From Glaciozyma antarctica PI12 (Eukaryota > Basidiomycota > Microbotryomycetes > Kriegeriales > Camptobasidiaceae): a stretch of DNA of 64,000 nt. Shown here piece after piece: positions 22,801 to 31,678 of this stretch; the stretch's first letter is position 1; every line of letters begins with the position of its first letter. Position numbers and translations under genes: made by a program. The notes below the pieces were generated by a model, which worked only from the letters and a program-made list of their open reading frames with translations, did not search any database and was not told the origin of the DNA. The DNA lies in NCBI GenBank assembly GCA_002917775.1, contig KZ627151.1, forward strand, positions 694,607 through 758,606, given 5' to 3'.

Positions 22801-23612
22801 GTCCGCTTTCGACTCTTGTGTAGCGCGCTGGCTCACCACCTTCTCTTTTAGGAACCTTCGACGCGCTCCTCGACGCGGCCGACCAGCTCTCGACCGTCTT
22901 CAAAAAGCACCAAACCGAGCTCGAATCGATGCGACTCCTCAACGCTCAACTGCGCAGCGCGATTGAGGATGCTGAACGCCGAGGCGACGACGGCAGAGAG
23001 GAGGAGGAGGACATCGAGGAGACGGAGAGTGCGAGCGGGGGAAAGACGAAGCCCTCGTTGCTGCCGTTCGTGCGGAGGCCGCCTGGTGGAGAGGGGGACG
23101 ACGAGGTGGAGGAACAGATGGAGGAGGAGATCGACTCCCCCGTCGACGTCGACGACGAGGGCGAAGCGGAGGAGGAACCTGACCTTCCTGTCGCTCGCTC
23201 GTCTCTCCCCATCATCACTCGCCGACCTCCCTCAGTCCTCGACGCCTACTGCCGCTCATCAGCCATGCTTGAGCGACTGGAACACGCCATCCCTCCTCCG
23301 CCCATCAACCTCTCGCGACGTAACTCGACCGCAGCGCTTAACACGCTCGCCTCGCTCAATTTCGCAGATTCGTCCGCCAGTACCGCAAGTCTTAAGGAGG
23401 AATCGACTGTGGACGAGGAGCTGGACGAGACTGGAGTGGTGGATTCCCCCGTCGTGGGTTCGGACTCGAGTCTTGCGATCCCCGGAGCGGTGGAGGAGGG
23501 TCGCTCGAAACCGAGGGCGCGAACGCTGTCGTTCGTGGAGCCCGTCAGGCGAGAGAGAGGAAGTAGCGGTAGTTTGGCGAACAGGTCGGCGAGAATCTCG
23601 GAGCAGGGATGA
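19848..23612 (+). CDS. TOK1: TOK1-type outward-rectifying two-pore potassium channel
   Basis: Plasma-membrane K+ channel with the fungal TOK topology: six-segment plus two-segment membrane core and two pore loops. Membrane segments seen: RYLPIVSGIVCPFSVLLE, GLGISLAVGLAANLALIM, WIAITFLIIHDLINIAAVTI, WMTVASTTASLFCTVTLMAD, LVIATMILLCYIGVGSLVF. Pore loop 1 is YFTICTITSVGFGD, followed by IWIFFYATCGLILLAFTIAI. A long basic cytosolic linker leads to ILVASGLFLVFWLVGAAVF, and pore loop 2 is CYVFFTTIGYGDFSP, followed by FFVFWALLGIATMTLLLSVL. Both loops carry the GFG/GYG selectivity filter. The cytosolic tail of about 350 residues is unusually long, acidic in the middle, with a helical part (FDALLDAADQLSTVFKKH). 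About 14 introns separate the exons. Sensing of K+ gradients is known for yeast Tok1; regulation here is unknown. Confidence 0.93.
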
Positions 23613-23758
23613 TGGGGAGGGAGAGAGGGGACGGGAGGGGAGGGTAGTTGTGTACACATCGGTAACGAGCCACTTTTGTTGTTAGTCCCATCTCTCTCCC
23701 GTCCGTCTCCGTTCTGAAAGATGGTACATCAAAAACGACGATGCAACCTAACCTCTGA

Positions 23759-25321
23759 CTACAGCCCCGACACCTCCTCCATCTCCTCGTCCTCCTCATC
23801 CTCATCCAGATCCTCATCCAGCACCGCCACCCCCACCTTAACCTCGACCTTCGCCTGTCCACGTCCCTTGTACTCGTCCTTGAGCGTGTACAATCCGACA
23901 TACGGTCCGCGCGGAATGAGCTGAGCGATGTCGGAAAGTACTTCCTTGAGGTACACTTGCGGCTGCTTGACGTGCTCGGTGAGATCCTTGATCTTCCAGT
24001 ACTGCGCCGATTCGAAGAGTCGGAAGAGCATGTCGAGTAGCTCGTTGCGGGGGATACGAGCGGCGCGAAGGTCCGAGCCGGCGTTCGCAGCGGGTTTCGC
24101 GCGCTGTCAAAGGGCGTCAGTACGGATCTGGATATGAGGAGGGGGGAGGGACGCACGACAAAGTTGGAGACGCGACCACGCACGCCTGCGAGACCCATTC
24201 CACTCGCGAGACGGTTCTGAGTCGCTTGGTCGACGTCGAGCATCTTGACCGTGCGTTTCGGCTCGCTAGCCTTCTTCTGCCGATCGCGCATGATGGTGCG
24301 GTACGAGGAGGAGGCGTCCCTGGAGGAGAGTGAGGGAGTGAGGGAGCATTCGTGGTGGACGGTGCCGAGGAGCGAGGTGATGCCTGCGACGAGTCGTTAG
24401 TGGCGATGAGGGGCGAGAGAGAGAGCAAGCGCACGTCGCCGTTTTCGGTGCCCTTCTTCCCCGCTATCCTTGACCTCCTCCTCCTTCTCTCCAAAGACGA
24501 AAATGTTCTTGGTCGCCGTGTTCTGGAGCGTCAACTTGTACTCGCTCGGGACCTTGCTCGCTCGCACTTCTGGTCCCTTGCCCTTGACGTCGATCTTGGA
24601 AGATGAAGCGAGGGTCGAGGACGAAGTGGAGGGGGTGGAAGGGTCGTCGAGGATGACGGCAATCTTGGGATCCCCGTTGATGTCCTTCCTGGCTCGAGCG
24701 GGTGAGCGCTGGCCAAAGTGACCGGCGGGCGAGGTATACTCACTCGTCGTATACGCGCACGCGACCCAAGACGACTCCTTCCTCCTGCACTTCGTTCCAC
24801 TTCTCCATCAGGAACTTGGGTACCTGCGAGCGCGCGAGAGGTCAGCTCCTGGAATCGAGGAGAGGCCTGGCTGCTGGTCCTCCAGTCGCCCTCGCCAGTT
24901 CACGCGCTTCGCCCCCTCTTCTCGGCCACCCTAGCCAGCAGCTCCTATATCCAGCTCCAGCTCCTCCCCTCTAGCTGAGCTCTCCGCCCCACAGACGGAG
25001 CTGACTCCTCGAGCTGGCCTGAGCTCTCTTCTCCCGCCTTCACTCCCCGCCCCTCCATCCCTTCCGTACCATCAAGCCGTTCCACCCGAACGTCCGTGCA
25101 GCCCACTTCTCCCTCCCACCCCCCCGCACCCCATCCTCCGCTCTCCCAGCGTTCGCGCAACCCACCTTAACCAACCACACCCTCTGCCCCACATCCTCAA
25201 TCCCCAGATCCTCGTCCTCTCCCCCGTCCTCCCCAACCAGTGGCTTGGCATCCGCTAGGTCGACCGATCCGTGCTCTTGCTCAAACTCGGCGGGGAGGGC
25301 GTTCGTAGGGAAGTGCGCCAT
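23759..25321 (-). CDS. TFG2: Transcription factor IIF subunit beta (Tfg2/RAP30)
   Basis: Small TFIIF subunit, which binds RNA polymerase II and helps it enter the preinitiation complex. Exon 1 ends with VDLADAKPL and GQRVWLVK; exon 2 starts VPKFLMEKWNEVQEEGVVLG. This is the family's dimerisation half ('DLTGAK..vWLVKvPKyL'). A middle part contains EVPSEYKLTLQNTATKNIFV and MLDVDQATQNRL. The C-terminal winged helix is intact (IPRNELLDMLFRLFESAQYW, KIKDLTEHVKQPQVYLKEVL, IAQLIPRGPYVGLYTLKDEY), followed by an acidic tail. The first frame is open back to an ATG at 25519. That ATG lies only 3 bases from a TATA-like element at 25523-25531, so I chose the downstream ATG at 25321. The first intron is unusually long (24824-25165). 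The gene converges with TOK1. Confidence 0.92.
24824..25165 (-). other. 342-nt first intron of the TFIIF beta gene
   Basis: Flanked by AAG/GTGGGT and a CGCTCGCAG acceptor, with GGAGCTGACC as branch region. Most introns in the window are 45-65 nt, so this is an outlier. It is rich in AGCTC/GAGCT words, giving many short inverted repeats between about 24930 and 25040. It may hold a regulatory or structured element. Confidence 0.7.
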
Positions 25322-26076
25322 CGCGGGGCGAGAGGCGGGGGCGCGAGGGGGAGCTGGGGCGGTCGCGCGGAGAGGTGTGGCGGATGGGCGCGAGAAGAGG
25401 GTGTCGGAATGGTACGGAGCCGCCGTTGGAGGAGCCTGAGGCCTGAGGAAGGGAGCGGCTCGAACGCCTCGAGCCTCGAGGGAGCTCAAATGTTCATTTA
25501 ATTGGTTCCTCAAGTACATGTGATTTAAATATTGCTTCGCACGGTGCGGTTTCTCCTTCTGCGGGAGTTGCAGGCGCGCTCCTTCTCATCGAGTACCTCT
25601 ACCTGTAGCCAGAGTAGAGCGTCTGCGCTCGAGGAGAGTTCGCTCCCGAACGAAGCTACAAACATCGACATCAGGTACATTCCTCCTCAGCTAGCAATGA
25701 GCAGGCTGTGGGGGAGGAGGTCGCAGCAACGCCCCACTTGCACCGGTTGGTTAGTTCCTCTAGGATCGGCGGAGGGTGGGCGGGCCTTTAACGCGGTCGA
25801 GTGGCCCTGTGAATCAAGAGGAATGGTCCGAAAGAGAGAGGGAGGCAACGTTGTCGCTCTCTTTGATCTCTCACGTAGACACTAGGTCTGTCTCAGCTCG
25901 CTTCACCAGAACACGGGCCTCCTATCACCTCTCTCGACACTCCAATCCAACTTTCCAGTGTCAGATTTCCAGCATTTTGCATTTCTCGCTCGGCACCCCT
26001 TTCGCTCCGCGCTTCTCAGTCCACTAACAAAGCCTCCGTTTCTCATAAGAACGCTCATAAGAATAACCGCAGCCCT
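25322..26076. other. Upstream region of TFG2
   Basis: Runs from the TFG2 start to the stop of the minus-strand permease gene. A TATA-like element, TATTTAAAT on the minus strand, lies at 25523-25531 and fits a TFG2 core promoter with a leader of about 170 bases. Nothing else is supportable; 25900-26040 is less GC-rich than the rest, with no open frame of note. Confidence 0.5.
25523..25531 (-). promoter_or_regulatory. TATA-like element upstream of TFG2
   Basis: The minus strand reads TATTTAAAT in an otherwise GC-rich region, about 200 bases upstream of the preferred TFG2 start codon. It argues against the upstream in-frame ATG at 25519, which would be almost on top of it. The role is inferred from position and composition only. 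Confidence 0.4.
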
Positions 26077-28413
26077 CTATAGATAATAAACAAACGTCGA
26101 GGAGTCATTTCCCATCGACGAATCTCCCGCGACGCCCGCCGCAATGTTCGCTCGGCGGACAACGTTGATCCTCTTGAGCGCGTACACCTGGAGCGAGCCT
26201 CATCAGCAAGGTCTCTTCGAGAATAGCGAAAAAAAGCGTACATGGTTGACCGTGATCACCATGGACAGCACCGTCATCCCCACCGACACCCAGAGTCCCT
26301 TCGTGTACCTTGGAGCGGTGTCGGCGGAGTAAATGTAGCCGATCGCAGCCCCCGCGCAGTCTAACCAACAGAAATCAGCGCCGTTCATAATCTGTGCAAA
26401 AGTGAACTCACTTCCAACGAGCTGCATCAGTCCCGTCGCCGTTGCGCGTCGGAAGTGGCCTGCGTTGTTGTTGTTCGTCCAAGTTACGTTGAGAGCTGCT
26501 CCAGCGTACCTATAAGATCGCAGTGAGCTAACAAAAAAGAAAGAAAAGAAAGCGAGGCTCACAAAGCGCTGCCAACTACGAAGACGCCGAAGAAGCGAAC
26601 GGGAGGCGACTTTACGGTTGCAAGGATGATGTACCCTACGAGGATGTGATCAGCTTTACGTAGCGAGGGGGTGAAGGAGAGAGTTAAGAGACGCACCGAT
26701 AATGGCGATGACCGAGTAGACGAGCATGGGAACTGAGCGGCATTGGTACTTGTCGCTCATGCGAGCTCCACTGAAATCGAGCGTCAGTGCCGGCAACGTC
26801 TCTGCGAGGGGAAAGACGAACAAGAGGAAAGAGGCAGCTGCGACAAAGTACACTGGGGCCGGTATCAGCAAAGTAAAAGATTCGAAGGCGACTGAACTTA
26901 CCAGGTACAGTAAGGAGCTGTGCGTAAACCGGGTTCTTCGTGAGCTGGAGTCCTCGAATGATGATCGGCATGAACGTCGAGAGTCCATAAAGTGTAACGT
27001 CGACGCAGAACTGGTTCGCAGCGCTGTGAATCGACGAGAGTTAGTGAAGTAACGAGAGAGCTGAAGGAGAACAACGCACTGACTCCACGTCTTCCAATCG
27101 CTCGCCGCCAACCGAACCTCGCGCCACGAGAACTTCTCGCTAGGATCAAACTGCTCCTTGTTAATCTCGTACCGAACCGCACACAGTTCCCGCTCGCGCT
27201 TGTTGAGGAACCAGGCCTGCAAGATCTCGGGGGTCAGCGAAGGTTGAAGAGGGAACAACGAGACGAACCTCGGTGAGAAGGTTGGGAATGACGAGGTACG
27301 CGACGGGCACAAACGCAATAGTGATGACTCCCTCGATAAGGTACAGCCCTGTGAGTGAGAGAGAGGTCAGCTGCTGGTATCAAGGAGATTTCGCATCGCA
27401 TGGCTGACTCTGAGGAAGAGGACTCACATTGCCATCCTACAAGCGAGCCAGCGTTGATCTGAGTCAGGCCATAGGCCAGAAGTCCACCGATGGCTCCAGA
27501 GAGTGCGGCGCAGGCGAAAATGTAGGAGAGCCGAGTAGCGAGTTCCTCTCGTCGGTAGGACACTGCTCAGGATGTCAGCCTCGATCTTACACCTTGGAGA
27601 GAAACGACGTACTGGCGAGGTACAAGTTGACGCAGGGAAAGAGTCTGAAAACTTTCGTCAGCTTCGTGCGGAAAGGAAGAAAACGAGAACTGTCGTGGTC
27701 CGCGGACCGAACGTTCCTCGCGCTTTCTCGACACAAAGTCGGTCTACCCCGTCGCAGATCAACTCCCTCGCAGATCAGATCAACTCCCTCGCAGATCTAC
27801 TCCCTCGCAGACCTACTCCCTCGCAGATACAAGAAAAAAAACTCACCCAGCTTCAAAGATGCCCAAAATCACCCTCGCCGTGATCAGGTGTTCATACGTT
27901 TTCACAAAGGCGGTGCCGAGCGTGATGACCCCCCAAGCGGCGGTCGTGAGCGAGAGGAGCAGCTTTGGAGTGACAATCTTGAGGAGGTTGGCCCAGATCG
28001 GCTCAAAGGCGACGTAGGTGGCGTAGACGATGGAGACCCTGCGAGAACGCAGTTAGCAGCGTACCGCAGACGAACAAAGGAGAAAAAAACACGTACGCGG
28101 TGCCGAACTGGTTGCCTGTGAGTCCCAGGTCCTCCGAAAGACCAGCGACGTTGGCGTTGCCGATGTTGGCACGATCGAGGAATGCGAGTAGGTACAAGGC
28201 TCCCATGATGGAGATGATGTTTCGATCGAGCTGAATGAGAGAGTCAGCGTGCTGTCACTGAGACCGCCCTAAAAGAAGAGGAAGCCTCACCTTCCTCAAG
28301 AGACGTTTCTCCTCCGCTGGCTCGATGAAGAGAGTATCCGGCGCAGTGTCGGCCTCCTTCGAGTTGATCTCGACATCCATATCCTTCTCGCTAAGTGCCA
28401 CTTCTTTGCTCAT
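26077..28413 (-). CDS. MFS permease of the anion:cation symporter (Dal5/Tna1) family
   Basis: Plasma-membrane transporter of about 490 residues in more than ten exons. It starts MSKEVALSEKDMDVEINSKE. The family signature at helix 1 is clear: EEKRLLRKLDRNIISIMGAL, then YLLAFLDRANIGNANVAGL. Further segments: TPKLLLSLTTAAWGVITLG, LITARVILGIFEA, RLSYIFACAALSGAIGGLLA, GLYLIEGVITIAFVPVAYLV, LYGLSTFMPIIIRGLQLT, VYFVAAASFLLFVFPLAETL, VPMLVYSVIAIIG, GLWVSVGMTVLSMVITVNHV. The central loop (LLTEAWFLNKRERELC) matches the 'FLTxxExxxxxxR' loop of allantoate, nicotinate and pantothenate permeases. It lies next to genes for oxoproline-type metabolism and is probably their uptake transporter (inference). One intron (27645-27846) is long and filled with a tandem repeat. 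The substrate cannot be read from sequence. Confidence 0.87.
27697..27708. promoter_or_regulatory. 12-bp palindrome GGTCCGCGGACC
   Basis: Perfect palindrome with a CCGCGG core inside the same permease intron as the minisatellite. CGG/CCG palindromes are typical Zn2Cys6 binding sites, and a Zn2Cys6 regulator gene lies 8 kb away. The same core occurs twice upstream of the permease. Function is inference. Confidence 0.3.
27743..27832. repeat. Minisatellite inside a permease-gene intron
   Basis: About five imperfect copies of a 16-21 bp unit with core CTCCCTCGCAGATC, read on the plus strand. The whole array lies inside the 202-nt intron 27645-27846 of the permease gene. Copies differ in an inserted AGATCA and in single bases, which suggests slippage-type expansion. 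Confidence 0.85.
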
Positions 28414-28910
28414 CTAGTGAACACAGCCCAACAGGTAAGCGCAGGCGAAAAAACGGTTACGTGGCCGACGCACGATGAGTTCTCCCTTTGGCGGCACTGT
28501 GAACGGTATCGTCGAGGAGATAGAGCAGAGAGAGCGGGGGACTCTTGACGAGCGGGGGAGCAGGGAACCCACTCTCGATAAGAGCCGGGTTCCCCTCGGG
28601 CCAAGTTTGGCGTGAGAGACTGCCTGGCGTGCTAGCCGGCCTGCCGCTCCGTCTAGCTCGCGGAGGTGTTCACTGTTCCGCTGACTCCCCTGCTGGGCGG
28701 GAGTTCAAAGGAGAGGAGGAGGAAGGGGAAGAGGTGAACCGAATCTCGAAAGGTCAGCCGAAGTTCCTGACGCCCGGACCCTCCGCTTGCACCCTCTCCG
28801 CGGACCGCTGCACCGTGACACTCTCCGCGGAATGTTGAACGTCCAGCGGTCAACACACACTGACTCCCAAGCGAACGAAAGCTGGAGAGTAAGACAAGAA
28901 ATTCCAGAAA
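28414..28910 (-). promoter_or_regulatory. Permease promoter and HyuB 3' region
   Basis: Between the permease start and the HyuB-type gene stop, both on the minus strand. It contains two identical 11-bp boxes CTCTCCGCGGA (28794-28804 and 28821-28831) with palindromic CCGCGG cores 27 bp apart, and a further GGCGGGAG box near 28700. These are candidate sites for the cluster's Zn2Cys6 regulator, judged from motif type only. Confidence 0.4.
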
Positions 28911-31233
28911 CTAAACACCCAACTGCATCGCCGACCTCTCCTCCAAACTCCCCCTCGCCGCAAACGTCTGCTCGGCCGCGAACGCGCTCTTCCCTCTCTT
29001 CTTCGCACCCTTCTCTCCCCATCCACCACCTCCCGGCGTCAGGATACGAATACGATCCCCAGCTCCCATGCGACAAGTTGCGCGCCCTCCAATCGAGATG
29101 ATCCTGCGCACGAGATCGTCAGCGAAGGAGCGAGGAGAGTGAGGAGAAACGCACCGAGCCTTTTCGTTCTCGCTGCGCCAGTCGCCGTCCGCTTTGCGAG
29201 TCTTCTTGACCCAGAGGTTGAGTCCAGTCTTGGCTGGCTCGCCTCCAGCAAGGCCGTAAGGTCGGTGAACACGACGCTGCGAAGCTCGATTAGCTTAATC
29301 GTCGTCGGAGAGGGAAGACGGACTCACCTCGCTGAGAATGCTCGCTTGGATCTCTTGAAGGAACTCGATGTCGCGAACGACGCCGTCCCCGCCTTTGTAA
29401 AGTCCGTCTCCACCAGAGCCTTCGCGGAGGGAGAACTCATGAAGGAGGACGGGGTAGCGACGCTCAAAGATCTCGACGTCCGTCATGCGCGTGTTGGTCA
29501 TGCTGCGACGCGCGAAGAGTTAGCCATGGCCTTGAGAGGAAGAAGGAAGCTAAAGACGCACTGGGTGTGGACGCCACTCTCTCCATCCCACCCCTCGCCA
29601 GCTCCAGCTCCTCCCGCAATTGTCTCGTAGTAACCCCAGCCTTCCTCGAACCCGCCAGACTCGGTCTTCCCGCCCGTTCCGAACGTAAAATTGTTGCAGT
29701 CACCTTGCGAAGCCGCACACGCTGAGAAGGCGCGCAGAACGACGTCGGTGATGCGTTGCGAGGTGACGACGTTTCTGCGCGAAGGAGATCTCGTTAGCGA
29801 GAGACGAGGGGAGTTTCGAAATCATGGACGAACCCGCCGACGACTGCACACGTGTCTGAGGGATCCAGTAGCGAGTTCTCAGGGATGATTACTGTAAATG
29901 AGAGTGATTCAGTCGACTTGATCACGAAAAGCGATAACGCAAAGAGGAACGTACGGGTGATGGGAGCGAGACAGCCAGCGTTGAGCGGAATGTCCTCGTT
30001 GACCATCGCGCGAAGGCAGTAAATGACAGCGGAGTAGACCTGCACGCTCATGATCAGCGCAATACTCCGAGGGCGAAGAGATGGACGCACGACGGAGATG
30101 GGAGCGTTCAGATTGCCACGCATCTCGGGACCAGTTCCCTCGAAGTCGAACGCCGCGTTCCCGTTGACGCCGTCGATCGTGACCGTGAGCTCGATGGGCG
30201 TCCCGTCGTCCATGTAGTCGATCGCGTGAAGAACTCCACCGGAGGAAGCGTGGCGAGCGGCGACGGTGCGAAGGAGGTTGCGAACAGCGAACTCGGCATT
30301 GTCGCGAATGTAGCCCATGTACTGCTGCACGACCGGAAGCGTGTATTCCTCGATGACTGCGAGCAGAACGTCAGATAGGTCCCTTAAGACGACGAGGGAC
30401 GCGCTTACGACCATGGATGAGCTGAATGCCTTTCCGGTTTGAAGCAATCTGGGCGGTGAGGTCGCTCTCGACGTCGCGAAGGCAGCGAGTCCCGCTCGAT
30501 CCTTCGTAAGATGCGGGTTCGTCGACCATGCGGTAGAGAAGGCCTGCTCGGTCGTATTTGCCCTTGCGAACGATCTTGAACGAGGTCACAGCAGCTCCCT
30601 CTTCGTAGATCGTGGTCGAAGTAGGAGGCATCGAGCCAGGAAGAATACCGCCGACGTCTTGTGGGAGGCAAGATCAGGAACGTTCGAGGTGGGGAGATGG
30701 AAGAGGTAGAGCGTACCTGCGTGATGACCTCGCGATGCGACAAAGAAGATGGGCTTCTTCGAGAGAGGGTCGAAGACGGGCGTAATGATGGTGCTGAAGT
30801 GAGAGTCAGCTTTACTTCGAGCTCGGGAGGTGTTGTAAGGGAACTCACATATCGGGAAGATGACTACCTCCGGCCTTGGGAGCGTTGGTCAAAATAACGT
30901 CCCCATCTTCGATGCCGTCGCCAGAGGGAGCGTCAGGTCCGAAACCGAGGCTCTGGATCTGGTATTTGACGGCACTGTCGGAGAGTCGGCGTCAGCTCCA
31001 CCTCCGAAGCCGGAAAGGAGGACTCACAAGCTCATGGAGCCGAGGTGTACTGGAAGGTGCGGCGCGTTGGCGATGAGGTCGCCGTCCGGTGCGAAGAGCG
31101 CGCAGGAGAAGTCAAGGCGCTCCTTAATGTTCGTAGAAACACTGGTTTTTTGGAGGGAGGCGCCCATGGCTTCCGCGATAGCCATGAATCGATTCCCGAA
31201 GAGGCTGAGGCGTACAGGATCGGGTCCAGTCAT
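28911..31233 (-). CDS. HyuB-type subunit of 5-oxoprolinase/hydantoinase
   Basis: Matches the C-terminal (HyuB) half of eukaryotic ATP-dependent 5-oxoprolinase and bacterial N-methylhydantoinase B. Blocks in order: [261 protein letters not shown]. About ten small introns. The start is the ATG at 31233, at the usual HyuB N-terminus. It hydrolyses the ring opened by the HyuA partner, which is encoded divergently next door. In fungi and animals both halves are normally one polypeptide, so the split is unusual. Confidence 0.9.
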
Positions 31234-31678
31234 CTTGAAGGAGGGGGCAGCTGCGAGGAGTTTCCGGTCAGCGCCACGCCCACAAAACCCGAACTTAACA
31301 GCGTACGGGACGACTTGAATGAACAAGAGCAGTGCGGAGGAGATGAAGCTTCGAGCGCCGAAGTATCGCCCGGATTGGCAGGCGGGGGAGGCGGAAGATT
31401 TAAGGAGGGGGTCCTTGGCACTCGGCTACGACGGACAGCAAGATAAGGCCCATCCTGGGGGGAGGGGAGGAGAGGGAGAAGAGCCCCGCGAGAAACCCGC
31501 TTCCGGCGGGAGCCTGAGGAAGGTAGATGACCGCTCTTTTGAGTCCGCCACTATCGCCCAAGGCAGGCTCGAGCGTTAGACAAAGATGCAGGGTGCCTCT
31601 GTTTGCTGCTCTTACACCACCCACACCCGCCGATTGTACTGGGGGTTTGATTAAGTTCCAGTGCTCCGCCGCCCTACA
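31234..31678. promoter_or_regulatory. Bidirectional promoter between HyuB and HyuA genes
   Basis: 445 bp separate the two divergent start codons. The HyuB side appears to contain a leader intron (about 31251-31306 on the minus strand) whose ends match an intron of the DUF1445 gene. An inverted repeat CCCGC-TTCCG-GCGGG lies near 31496-31510, and further CGG triplets are scattered. A shared control region would keep the two subunits in step. Confidence 0.5.
31239..31311 (-). repeat. Intron-plus-flanks copy shared with the DUF1445 gene
   Basis: 31239-31275 matches 35571-35607 at 35 of 37 positions, and 31300-31311 matches 35629-35640 at 12 of 12. The 24 and 21 bases between the two blocks differ. 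In both places the blocks cover a donor (GTCCC/GTACGCT) and an acceptor (CTCGCAG/CTGCCCCCTCCT) on the minus strand. Here the copy lies in the leader just upstream of the HyuB ATG. Confidence 0.75.

Noticed and set aside
25040-25519. Upstream start of TFIIF beta at 25519
   Set aside because: The ATG is beside a TATA-like element, and the extra 66 residues are low-complexity and unlike the family.
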